NCBI GenBank assembly: GCA_947493495.1
Contig: CANLRN010000009.1
Span: forward strand, 1-64,000
Direction of reading: 5' to 3'
Origin: an uncultured Aquimarina sp.
GTDB lineage: Bacteria > Bacteroidota > Bacteroidia > Flavobacteriales > Flavobacteriaceae
DNA length: 64,000 nt
The position numbers and the translations under genes are program-made. Numbering within the stretch: the first letter of the stretch is position 1; each line of letters starts with the position of its first letter. The notes beneath the pieces are model-generated. The model was given only the letters and a program-made list of their open reading frames with translations. It was not told the origin of the DNA and made no database searches. This document shows positions 56,042 to 64,000 of the stretch, piece after piece.

Positions 56042-59000
56042 ATGAAATCAAGAACAAAGCAAATTCTAATGCTATTGCTAGCATTAGTCGTGCAAATGTC
56101 GTTTGCGCAAGAAAACACCATAACTGGTAAAGTAACGGATGATCAAGGCTCTCCCTTACCTGGGGTCAACATTGTCGTTAAAAATACTAATAACGGTACA
56201 CAATCAGATTTTGATGGACTCTATTCTATAAGTGCATCTTCTGGAGCCGTATTGGTATTTAGCTACTTAGGTTTTTCTGATAAAGAAGTAACATTAGGTA
56301 GTAGTAGCACTATTGATGTACAACTTGTAGCTTCTACAGCAGAACTGGAAGAGGTAATTGTAACAGCACAAGGTATTCGAAGGGAGAAAAAAGCTCTTGG
56401 ATATGCCGTGAGTACAGTAAAAAGTGAAGATTTAGAACAAAAAGCAGATACCGACATCGGTAAGATTTTAAGAGGTAAAGCTTCTGGAGTAAGAATTACT
56501 GGAACGGGTGGTGTATCAGGATCTGGAGCAAATATCATCATTCGTGGTATCTCTTCTATTACTGGTGGTAACCAACCTCTTTTTGTTGTAGACGGAGTAC
56601 CTTTTGACGGATCATCAGGTGGAACTAACCAAAATAATAGAGAATCCTCTTCTGGAGGTTTTCAATCAGGAAATGTAAGTAGTAGGTTTGCTGATTTAGA
56701 TCCTAATAATATAGAAAGTGTAAGTATTCTGAAAGGACTTAGTGCTACAGCATTATATGGTGGTCAAGGTAGAAATGGAGTGATTTTAATCACAACTAAA
56801 AGTGGAGCTAATACTAATAAGAAATTTGAAATTACTGTAAATCAATCCGTATTTTTTAATGATATCGTATTACCTGATTATCAAGATACTTGGGGGAATG
56901 GATTCCAAAATGTATATGGAGCTTTTTTTAGTAACTGGGGAGCAAGATTTGACAGCCAAGAAACAATTCCTAATGCATTTAGAACTTCTATAATAAATAA
57001 TTTTGATGGCATCGAACCTTCTGTTTTATTCCCTAACAGACCTGAATTAGATGCTGAAAACGTAGTGTATCGACCTTTTGATAGTCAAAAAGCATTCTTT
57101 AAGACTGGTGTTATATCTACTACATCTATAAATGCTTCAGGTGCTATTGGTGATAAAGGTTCTGTAAATGCTTCTTATGCACATACTAATGACGAAGGTT
57201 TTATCCCTGGTAACTCCTTAATAAGAAACAATCTTTCTTTTGGAGGAACTTATAAATTTGATAATAAATTTACGGTTTCTGGTAAGTTCAATTATGCAAG
57301 AACTAATATCCAATCACCATTTACAGATGCTTCTACAGGTAGTGATGTAGCGCTTTCTGCAGCAGGTACTGGAGGTATCCAATCTATATGGAATATCCTA
57401 TACTTACCAAGAAGTGTCGATATTAATGATCCGTTTCAACACCCTATAACGGGAGAAAGTTTATGGTATCGTGGAGGTAATGATAGAACAAATCCTAGAT
57501 GGACACTTAACAATACTAGAGATTCAAATTCAACCGACAGACTTTTTAGTAATTTTAATGTTTCATATGACCTGAAAGATTGGTTAAAATTGACATATAG
57601 AGTTGGTTTAGACAATCAAAATGTAAGAGCCCAACGTGCTATAAATAAAGGTGCTAAAGATGGTATACATCCAACTGGGTATTTACAAGTAACGAATTCT
57701 AGATTTACGATCTGGGATCATTCTTTATTAGCTGGTATTGACAAACAATTATCCGAAGATTTTAGTCTACAAGCTACTCTAGGTAGTACTTTTCAAAGCA
57801 GAATTGGAACAACTGATGGTATCGAAGGAAGAGATCAAATCATTTTTGGCCTTCAAAACATTGGTAATTATGCTAATGCTAGTGGAATAATTGAAGGAAC
57901 TCTTTTTCCTTTAAACACAGTTTCTTATCAAAGTTATTCAGAAGAAAACAACATTGCAGCCTATGCTTCAGCAACTCTTGGATATAAAGATTTCCTTTAT
58001 TTGAATGGATCTGCTAGAAATGAGTGGACGTCTACATTAGAAGTTGCTAACAGATCGCAATTTTCTCCAGGTGTAAGTGCTTCATTTATTCCTACATCTG
58101 CTTTTAAAGGTATAAAATCCCAGAATGGACTTAATTTCTTAAAATTGCGTCTAGGATATGGAACTTCACCTGGTTTTCCAGCTCCTTACAATACAAGAAA
58201 CGTTTTATCTCTTGTACCTAATGCGTTTGCTGGTAATATAACTACAACAAGCATTAATAATTTTCTTGCAAATCCTGATTTAAGACCAGAACTTTCTAAA
58301 GAATTTGAAGCAGGTATTGATGCTCGCTTATTTAACAATAGGCTTGGTTTTGAGGTCACTTATTATAACAGAGATACTGAAGATCAGATCATAGCAAGAC
58401 CTCTTGCTCCAGAAACAGGTTTTACCTCTACTTTTACTAATGTAGGGAATGTGATTAATGAAGGTATTGAAATTACATATAACATTACTCCAGTAAAAAC
58501 AGAAAACTTTAATTGGACTATCTCAGGAAGTTATACTAATAACCAAAGTGAAGTTAAAGGTCTTGATGAAGGTGAACAGATTTTATACGGAGGGATATTT
58601 GCTACTCCTGCTAATGCAGCAATCAATGGAGAACAATTAGGAGTTATTGTTGGAACAAGAGTTTTACGAGACGATGACGGTAATTTCTTAATTGATGAGA
58701 ATGGAGAATGGATTCAAGATCCTACAAATGGTGTGATTGGTGATCCAAATCCAACATGGTTTATGACCTTGAATAACAGTATTAAATGGAAGAATCTATC
58801 ATTTAATATGCAATGGGAATATCAACAAGGAGGAGACATCTATGCAACCACAGTAGGAGCACTTATAGGAAGAGGACTAGTAGAAGATACTGATTTTGAT
58901 AGAACTCAAGGAATTATTTTACCTGGAATCAGACAATCTACAGGACAACCTAATGACATTCAAATAACTTCTACTGAAGCGTATTTTAACAATATAGGTT

Positions 59001-59284
59001 TTGGCTTAGACGAACAATTAATTTATGATGCATCTCATATTAGATTAAGAGAAGCTTCTCTAAGTTATAGCTTATCATCTAAATGGTTAGAAAACACTCC
59101 TTTCGGATCTGTTTCACTAACCTTAGCTGGGCAAAATTTATTTGTTAAAGCATTTAATGTGCCTTCTAGTGTTAATTATGATCCTGAACTAAACAGTTTA
59201 GGTGTAGGAAATTCTCAAGGTTTTGATTATTTAACATCTTGGAATTCGAGAAGATATGGTATGAGCGTTAAATTAACATTCTAA
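56042..59284 (+). CDS. SusC/RagA-family TonB-linked outer-membrane transporter
   Basis: A 1080-residue receptor with signal peptide (to about Ala22), a carboxypeptidase-regulatory domain at about 25-110 (ITGKVTDDQGSPLPGVNIVV), the TonB-box region LEEVIVTAQG near 103-112, the plug with IIIRGISSITGGNQPLFVVDGVP and SVSILKGLSATALYGGQGRNGVI, and a long beta barrel ending in MSVKLTF. These are diagnostic for SusC proteins, which take up oligosaccharides or peptides with a SusD lid. It is followed 11 bases later by its SusD-like partner. No carbohydrate-active enzyme is in the window, so the substrate remains open. Confidence 0.95.
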   Translation: MKSRTKQILMLLLALVVQMSFAQENTITGKVTDDQGSPLPGVNIVVKNTNNGTQSDFDGLYSISASSGAVLVFSYLGFSDKEVTLGSSSTIDVQLVASTAELEEVIVTAQGIRREKKALGYAVSTVKSEDLEQKADTDIGKILRGKASGVRITGTGGVSGSGANIIIRGISSITGGNQPLFVVDGVPFDGSSGGTNQNNRESSSGGFQSGNVSSRFADLDPNNIESVSILKGLSATALYGGQGRNGVILITTKSGANTNKKFEITVNQSVFFNDIVLPDYQDTWGNGFQNVYGAFFSNWGARFDSQETIPNAFRTSIINNFDGIEPSVLFPNRPELDAENVVYRPFDSQKAFFKTGVISTTSINASGAIGDKGSVNASYAHTNDEGFIPGNSLIRNNLSFGGTYKFDNKFTVSGKFNYARTNIQSPFTDASTGSDVALSAAGTGGIQSIWNILYLPRSVDINDPFQHPITGESLWYRGGNDRTNPRWTLNNTRDSNSTDRLFSNFNVSYDLKDWLKLTYRVGLDNQNVRAQRAINKGAKDGIHPTGYLQVTNSRFTIWDHSLLAGIDKQLSEDFSLQATLGSTFQSRIGTTDGIEGRDQIIFGLQNIGNYANASGIIEGTLFPLNTVSYQSYSEENNIAAYASATLGYKDFLYLNGSARNEWTSTLEVANRSQFSPGVSASFIPTSAFKGIKSQNGLNFLKLRLGYGTSPGFPAPYNTRNVLSLVPNAFAGNITTTSINNFLANPDLRPELSKEFEAGIDARLFNNRLGFEVTYYNRDTEDQIIARPLAPETGFTSTFTNVGNVINEGIEITYNITPVKTENFNWTISGSYTNNQSEVKGLDEGEQILYGGIFATPANAAINGEQLGVIVGTRVLRDDDGNFLIDENGEWIQDPTNGVIGDPNPTWFMTLNNSIKWKNLSFNMQWEYQQGGDIYATTVGALIGRGLVEDTDFDRTQGIILPGIRQSTGQPNDIQITSTEAYFNNIGFGLDEQLIYDASHIRLREASLSYSLSSKWLENTPFGSVSLTLAGQNLFVKAFNVPSSVNYDPELNSLGVGNSQGFDYLTSWNSRRYGMSVKLTF

Positions 59285-59295
59285 AAAAATTAAAA

Positions 59296-60972
59296 ATGAA
59301 AAACATTAAAAACAATATCATATGGTTATTTGCTATGATAATCGTCATATCATCATGCGAAACCACAGAATTAGACCTTTTAAACGACCCTAATTCCGCT
59401 CCACCTGGGAGTATTGACGTTAATTTTGCATTAAATAGTATTGAATTAAACTTTTCAGAATTTTTTGAAAGCGTAACATCAGCTGGTGCAGATGCAGTAA
59501 GATTAGAATATATGTTCGATACGTATGAAGCAAATTTCAATAACACAAATAATGATTTATCAGGAGCTTGGACCACTGCATATGCAGACATTCTAAAGGA
59601 TGTTGAAGCTGTAATACGTTTATCTGATGAAGGCAATGATTTCTTTATTCAGGCAGGAATTGCAAGAATTATTAGAGCATATACTTTACTAACTTTAGTT
59701 GATTATTTTGGACCAGTACCACTTTCAGAAGCATTGCAAGGTGACACTGGAGTTACATTTCCTGGTACTGATGCCCCTGAAGATGTTTATGCTGCTGCTT
59801 TGCAAGATCTCAATGACGCAATTACTGATTTTGGTAAAACCACACTCAACCCTCCTACAACTGATCTTCTTTATAATACGGATACAGCTAAATGGACAAA
59901 ATTAGTAAACACGCTAAAACTAAAATATTATTTAAATCTTAGGTTAGTAAACCAGACATTAGCTGCCACAGAAATTCAAAACCTTATTACAGAAGATAAT
60001 TTCATCTCAAGTGCTAATGACAATTTCTTATGGAGAGCCGTAAGTAGTAACCTCCCTCAAAGTAGACATCAATATTATATTGATGAATACCTAGCTGCTA
60101 GTACCGGTGATTACATTTCCAACTACCTAATGTGGTCACTTACAATAGAAAAAGGCATTGATGATCCTAGATTACGTTATTACGTATATCGACAAGTTGA
60201 TGGTTTCCCATCAGATCCTGCTACATTAGATAATGAGATAAGTTGCTGGAATGATCCCAGACCAAGTACTTTTGGTCCAATTGATATGATTTCTGCGCAA
60301 CCATTACCTTTCTGTTCATTATTTGGTAGAGGAGATGGATACTGGGGTAGAGATCACTCTGATAATCAAGGAATTCCTCCAGATAACGCATTAAGAGCTA
60401 CTTATGGAGTATATCCTGCTGGAGGACGATTTGATGATGATGATGCTGAGGACATTGATCCGGGAGATGGTCTTGATGGAGCTGGAATATGGCCAATCAT
60501 GACTGATTCTTTTGTTTATTTTATGCGTGCTGAAGCTGCTTTGTTTTTAGGTACTACTGATGATGCAAGAACAATGCTTGAAAATGGAATAAGAGCTTCT
60601 ATAGCAAATGTTACAGGGTTTTTACCAAATCCAGGTGATTTTACAAATATTCCTACTACTGCAGATATAGATGATTATGCAACTGTAGCACTTACACTTT
60701 ATGATGCCGCAGCATCCGATGCTGAACGCATGAATGTAATTGGTAAAGAATACTGGATATCATTATTTGGAAATGGTGTTGAAGCTTATAATTTATATAG
60801 ACGTACTGGGGCTCCTAATAATCTCCAGCCAACACTTTTGGGTACTGGAAATTTCCCTAGATCATTCCTATATCCAAATGTTGTAGTGGATAGAAATCCT
60901 AATATCCAACAAAAATCGGATTTGACGGTTCAAACTTTTTGGGATAATAACCCAGCTGGTTTTATTCAATAA
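59296..60972 (+). CDS. SusD/RagB-family surface lipoprotein
   Basis: A 558-residue lipoprotein (lipobox VISSC, Cys21) and substrate-binding lid of the preceding SusC. The N-terminal LLNDPNSAPPGSIDVNFALNSI and the TPR-like helices with IARIIRAYTLLTLVDYFGPVPLSEAL near 110-145 are typical of the SusD-like group 2 proteins. The C-terminal GKEYWISLFGNGVEAYNLYRRTG block is also characteristic. It is co-transcribed with the SusC gene and followed 21 bases later by a third lipoprotein gene. Confidence 0.93.
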   Translation: MKNIKNNIIWLFAMIIVISSCETTELDLLNDPNSAPPGSIDVNFALNSIELNFSEFFESVTSAGADAVRLEYMFDTYEANFNNTNNDLSGAWTTAYADILKDVEAVIRLSDEGNDFFIQAGIARIIRAYTLLTLVDYFGPVPLSEALQGDTGVTFPGTDAPEDVYAAALQDLNDAITDFGKTTLNPPTTDLLYNTDTAKWTKLVNTLKLKYYLNLRLVNQTLAATEIQNLITEDNFISSANDNFLWRAVSSNLPQSRHQYYIDEYLAASTGDYISNYLMWSLTIEKGIDDPRLRYYVYRQVDGFPSDPATLDNEISCWNDPRPSTFGPIDMISAQPLPFCSLFGRGDGYWGRDHSDNQGIPPDNALRATYGVYPAGGRFDDDDAEDIDPGDGLDGAGIWPIMTDSFVYFMRAEAALFLGTTDDARTMLENGIRASIANVTGFLPNPGDFTNIPTTADIDDYATVALTLYDAAASDAERMNVIGKEYWISLFGNGVEAYNLYRRTGAPNNLQPTLLGTGNFPRSFLYPNVVVDRNPNIQQKSDLTVQTFWDNNPAGFIQ

Positions 60973-60993
60973 TTAACGTATTAAAATAGAAAA

Positions 60994-61863
60994 ATGAAAA
61001 AATTTAAATATAAATCACTATTAATAATGGCCTTTTCCACATTAATACTGTGGAATTGCTCCGATGATGATAAACTTCCCGTAGATTTCGATGAACTAGA
61101 AGTTAGTGGTGGGGCTTTTGCTACTGAACTAAGTACTGATGGTCTGACCAATATTAACAAATTAGATCCTGCTGCATCTACTTTCGCTAAAAATTATCAA
61201 TTAGTTTCTACAAAAGGAGGTACAGATATTTCTAAAGTAGATGTGTATGTGAATTTCACTGGAATTACAACAAACGCTGATGAAGCTTTGATTACCACTA
61301 TAACCTCAGACAGTTTTACAGCAGGCGATGAATACCCTGAAGTTTCAATCCCTTTTGATGGCGCATCAATATTAAGTACTTTAGGAATTTTACCATCTGA
61401 CATAGAAGGAGGAGATACTTTCAATTTCAGACTAGCATTAACAACTCCTGATGGCACTTTTACAGATGTAAGTGCTAATTTTGATAATCAATCTGCAGAT
61501 CATAGATTCTCATCAACAATAGTATGTGAGCTACCAGAAGTTCCTGCTGGTGATTGGATGGTCGAGTTGGGAGATTCTTTTGGAGATGGATGGCAAACTA
61601 CATCTGCAACTGGAGGACCTGGAATCACTGTAACTTTAAATGACGGAACACAACAAGAAGCGAATCTAGCTACTGGTAGTGCTGGCAGTGCTATAATTAC
61701 CATTCCAGCTGGAACCACCTCTGCTGAGTGGTTTTTTCCTGGGGATTTCTTTGGTGAAATTTCCTTTACAATAACAGCTCCTAGTGGAAATATAGTAGCT
61801 TCATTTGCTACAGGAACAGCAGCTGCTGGTCCAATAGCTTTAAATCTTTGTAATGAGATTTAA
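60994..61863 (+). CDS. Surface lipoprotein with a DSFGDGW-type domain, third gene of the SusCD operon
   Basis: A 289-residue lipoprotein (Cys22 in ILWNCSDDD). The first part (about 30-165) is a beta-rich domain without a family I recognise. After a Cys-containing linker (VCELPEVP) comes GDWMVELGDSFGDGWQ (about 188-203), the DSxGDGW motif found in many Bacteroidota surface proteins, then a Thr/Gly-rich beta domain. Position behind SusC/SusD suggests an accessory surface binder for the same ligand. A strong terminator follows directly. Confidence 0.75.
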   Translation: MKKFKYKSLLIMAFSTLILWNCSDDDKLPVDFDELEVSGGAFATELSTDGLTNINKLDPAASTFAKNYQLVSTKGGTDISKVDVYVNFTGITTNADEALITTITSDSFTAGDEYPEVSIPFDGASILSTLGILPSDIEGGDTFNFRLALTTPDGTFTDVSANFDNQSADHRFSSTIVCELPEVPAGDWMVELGDSFGDGWQTTSATGGPGITVTLNDGTQQEANLATGSAGSAIITIPAGTTSAEWFFPGDFFGEISFTITAPSGNIVASFATGTAAAGPIALNLCNEI

Positions 61864-61876
61864 GTTCAAATAGTTA

Positions 61877-61920
61877 AAAAATAAAGAAAGCTACCACAAA
61901 GGTGGCTTTCTTTATTTTTT
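61877..61920 (+). terminator. Strong intrinsic terminator of the SusC-SusD-lipoprotein operon
   Basis: A 14-bp stem with one internal mismatch and a further 3 bp (AAAATAAAGAAAGC with its complement, then ACC/GGT), ending in a run of T, 14 bases after the stop codon. Confidence 0.92.
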
Positions 61921-62094
61921 AACTATTTCGTATTGAAATAGACAATACTAAAAATCATGTATACTAAAATCTAATTATATAAAACACTCCATTAAAGATG
62001 ATATCCTCAGTTTTAATTATTCAAAGTAAAAAAGAGACAGTTAACAATCTATAAACAAGCTCAAAACAATTATGAAATTCAAAATTATTTTAGG

Positions 62095-62826
62095 GTGAAA
62101 ACAAATATCTCATTATTATTAATTACATTCTTATTGGTATCAGGAGTAAGAATAGAGGCTCAAGAAAAACCAACCACGAGTGGTGTTACACGACAATACC
62201 AAAGTACTCTATTAGCTTTTCAAAAAATTAAGAGATTATTAAAAGAAGACAAAAAAGATAACACTATAGATTTCGAAAATATAAAAGGAAGTCCTTATCT
62301 AAATAAAAACTTTATTTTAGGTAAATTATATATCTCTGACTCTCTTATAGACACTAATCTATTCAGATATAACCTATATTCTGATGAAATTGAAATTACA
62401 GAAAATGATCAACTCTATGGATTACTTAAGATTAATGGAACAAAATTAATCCTAGATAACAATACCATTGTTCTAAAAAAATATCAAAACGACTCAAAAC
62501 CTATAAGTAGATCGTACTTTATTTTACTTGCTAAAGGAAAAAGTATTAGTCTTTTTAAAAGAAAAAAATGTAAGTTAACTCCTGCACAAAAAGCTACCAC
62601 TCCAAATCAAATGGATAGAGCTGCAAAATTTACCACGTATGAAAATTATTATATCAAAAAAGAAAATAATGATTTTCTTTATGAGATAAATACTAAGAAA
62701 AAAAATATTTTAAAAATAATGCAAGATAAAAAAGATGCCATTAAGAACTACCTGGAAAAAAATAATGTAGATTTAAAAAATGAAAAAAAAATAATAGAGT
62801 TGTTCTCTTTTTACAACTCCCTCTAA
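62095..62826 (+). CDS. Exported protein of unknown function
   Basis: A 243-residue Lys/Asn-rich protein starting at GTG, with a signal peptide (hydrophobic 5-18, cleavage after IEA near residue 22). The mature part has FENIKGSPYLNKNFILGKLYI and a basic C-terminus with predicted helices. No family is recognised. A short out-of-frame ATG frame (62072-62098, eight codons) overlaps the start and shares the stop/start TGA-GTGA region. It stands between the SusCD terminator and a second SusC gene; membership with either is uncertain. Confidence 0.6.
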   Translation: MKTNISLLLITFLLVSGVRIEAQEKPTTSGVTRQYQSTLLAFQKIKRLLKEDKKDNTIDFENIKGSPYLNKNFILGKLYISDSLIDTNLFRYNLYSDEIEITENDQLYGLLKINGTKLILDNNTIVLKKYQNDSKPISRSYFILLAKGKSISLFKRKKCKLTPAQKATTPNQMDRAAKFTTYENYYIKKENNDFLYEINTKKKNILKIMQDKKDAIKNYLEKNNVDLKNEKKIIELFSFYNSL

Positions 62827-62899
62827 ATCTATATTTTAATACTAATATCATACTTTTAAAAAATAGTAAAAAAAAATAAAACATGCTTCAAACCCAAGT

Positions 62900-62915
62900 A
62901 CTATAACGTTATAGT
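62900..62915. promoter_or_regulatory. 16-bp perfect palindrome upstream of the second SusC gene
   Basis: ACTATAACGTTATAGT is fully palindromic; its first 15 bases recur at 35029-35043. It is 74 bases beyond the unknown exported-protein gene and 118 bases upstream of the SusC start, a plausible operator position. Confidence 0.45.
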
Positions 62916-63033
62916 TGTATTTTAGTTTTTTTTAACACTACAAATACAATAATTTAAATTTTAATAATAAAAAGTTGTTTTATAAAGATATTATTATCAT
63001 TTTTGGCTCAGGCTAATTCAAATAAATTGTAAT

Positions 63034-64000
63034 ATGAGAACAAAATTTAGTGGAATTTTAACGCTTTTATTAGCGTTTCTTATGCAAATCACTTTTGCAC
63101 AAGAAAAAACAATCTCAGGTACAGTGACAGACGATAAAGGTTTGCCATTGCCTGGAGTAAATATTGTTGTAAAAAATACAAATAATGGTACACAATCCGA
63201 TTTTGATGGTAATTATTCCATCACAGCAAATCGAGGTGCTGTATTATCCTTCAGCTATGTTGGTTTCGCAATAAAAGATGTGGCAGTAGGAGATCAAGAA
63301 ACAGTTGATGTTCAACTAGCGCCTGATACTTCGGAACTAGAAGAAATAGTTGTAGTAGGTTATGGTGTAAAAGCAAGAAAGGCAATCTCAACTTCGATAT
63401 CATCAGTTGACGTAGCGGAAATCACTGGGATATCTACACCTACAGTATCGGGTGCTCTTCAGGGTTCTGTTACTGGTCTTCAGGTTAACCAAAACTCTGG
63501 AACTCCTGGAGCAGGGTTTTCTGTTAGAATTAGGGGAGCTAGTTCTATAAATGGTAGTAATGAACCACTCTATGTATTAGATGGCATTCCTTTATTAAAT
63601 GGATCTCCTGGTGGTGGTGGATTTGGAGGTCAAGATAATGACATTCTTTCATCATTAAATTTTAATGATGTAGAATCTATTGAAGTTCTAAAAGATGCTT
63701 CAGCAACCGCGATATATGGGTCTAGGGCTTCGAATGGGGTAGTTTTAATCACAACAAAAAGAGGTAAATCCGGAAAATTAAAAGTAGAAATAAATTCATA
63801 TACTGGATATCAAGAACCTATCAAAATTTTTGACTTGGCTCCATTAGGGCAGCAATTAGAATATGTGGATATCGCTTGGGATGAAGCTATTGGTCAACCT
63901 CCTGGAACAGGACTTTTTTCTCGTGGTCAAATTTTAGGTTTTGATTTTCTTACTGACAGTGGATTAGGTTCTTTAGAAGAACTATATGCTTCTGATGTAG
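63034..64000 (+). CDS. SusC/RagA-family TonB-linked transporter, 5' part only
   Basis: An open frame from the ATG at 63034 to the window end, 322 codons visible and no stop. Signal peptide (to about Ala22, FAQEK), carboxypeptidase-regulatory domain with TISGTVTDDKGLPLPGVNIV, TonB-box region LEEIVVVGYG, and plug with VRIRGASSINGSNEPLYVLDG and the VLKDASATAIYGSRASNGVV segment. All are diagnostic of SusC. The first 70 codons are close to those of the SusC gene at 56042 at DNA level, while the plug is different. The gene is truncated by the window edge, not by mutation; a SusD gene is expected downstream. Confidence 0.93.
   Translation, partial: MRTKFSGILTLLLAFLMQITFAQEKTISGTVTDDKGLPLPGVNIVVKNTNNGTQSDFDGNYSITANRGAVLSFSYVGFAIKDVAVGDQETVDVQLAPDTSELEEIVVVGYGVKARKAISTSISSVDVAEITGISTPTVSGALQGSVTGLQVNQNSGTPGAGFSVRIRGASSINGSNEPLYVLDGIPLLNGSPGGGGFGGQDNDILSSLNFNDVESIEVLKDASATAIYGSRASNGVVLITTKRGKSGKLKVEINSYTGYQEPIKIFDLAPLGQQLEYVDIAWDEAIGQPPGTGLFSRGQILGFDFLTDSGLGSLEELYASDV

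Overview
The window looks like a chromosomal segment of a low-G+C marine-type Flavobacteriaceae (Bacteroidota); an Aquimarina-like genus is an inference from general style, not a demonstrated assignment. Support comes from SusC/SusD pairs, FecI/FecR/TonB-receptor signalling, DUF4293 beside rho, CtlX, lipoproteins with short lipoboxes, absence of obvious Shine-Dalgarno sequences, and repeated Bacteroidota-type -7 elements (TAnnTTTG, usually TAnnTTTGCA) upstream of housekeeping genes. Most of the window is conserved housekeeping DNA. I found no CRISPR array, tRNA, rRNA, prophage or intact insertion sequence.

Layout. 1-12.1 kb: a broken Crp/Fnr regulator tail, an SDR/VTT-membrane gene pair, the c-di-AMP synthase cdaA with a DUF3667 membrane protein, an ABC exporter with truA, a YfcE-type phosphoesterase, DUF4293, rho with a long disordered insert, an MsrA lipoprotein, and an exported SH3/coiled-coil protein. 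12.1-15.1 kb: repeat remnants, then folD and ffh. 15.3-24.2 kb: two fasciclin (FAS1) lipoprotein genes and an unknown lipoprotein on the minus strand, divergent from an ECF sigma / FecR / TonB-receptor operon. This is the most system-like accessory region. 24.2-31.4 kb: GNAT, argS, an SDR-DUF2867 gene coupled to a CpcT/CpeT-like lipoprotein, an Rrf2 regulator, and two guanidino-group-modifying enzymes (CtlX and an arginine-deiminase-like protein). 31.4-32.1 kb: non-coding DNA with REP-like inverted repeats.

32.1-54.0 kb: one long minus-strand block. In transcription order it reads rpsL-rpsG-fusA-rpsJ, a 270-bp gap with a repeat-like hairpin, rplC-D-W-B-rpsS-rplV-rpsC-rplP-rpmC-rpsQ-rplN-X-E-rpsN-H-rplF-R-rpsE-rpmD-rplO-secY-infA-rpmJ-rpsM-K-D-rpoA-rplQ, then carA, eno and gltA. 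The str, S10, spc and alpha operons are thus merged, headed by a textbook promoter in front of rpsL. The small genes rpmD and rpmJ lie in the gaps.

54.2-64.0 kb, plus strand: an Omp85-family outer-membrane protein, a SusC/SusD/lipoprotein uptake operon closed by a strong terminator, an unknown exported protein, and the start of a second SusC-like receptor that runs off the window.

The less expected signals are a dispersed hairpin repeat family (about 6.2, 12.3 and, more diverged, 50.6 kb), a second decayed repeat pair (12.6 and 31.6 kb), a 15-bp palindrome shared by two distant intergenic regions, near-identical tandem FAS1 units, and an apparent 13-bp frameshifting duplication in the Crp/Fnr remnant. 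No clearly undescribed system is provable from sequence alone. The best candidate is the FAS1/lipoprotein cluster divergent from the FecI-FecR-TonB receptor operon.
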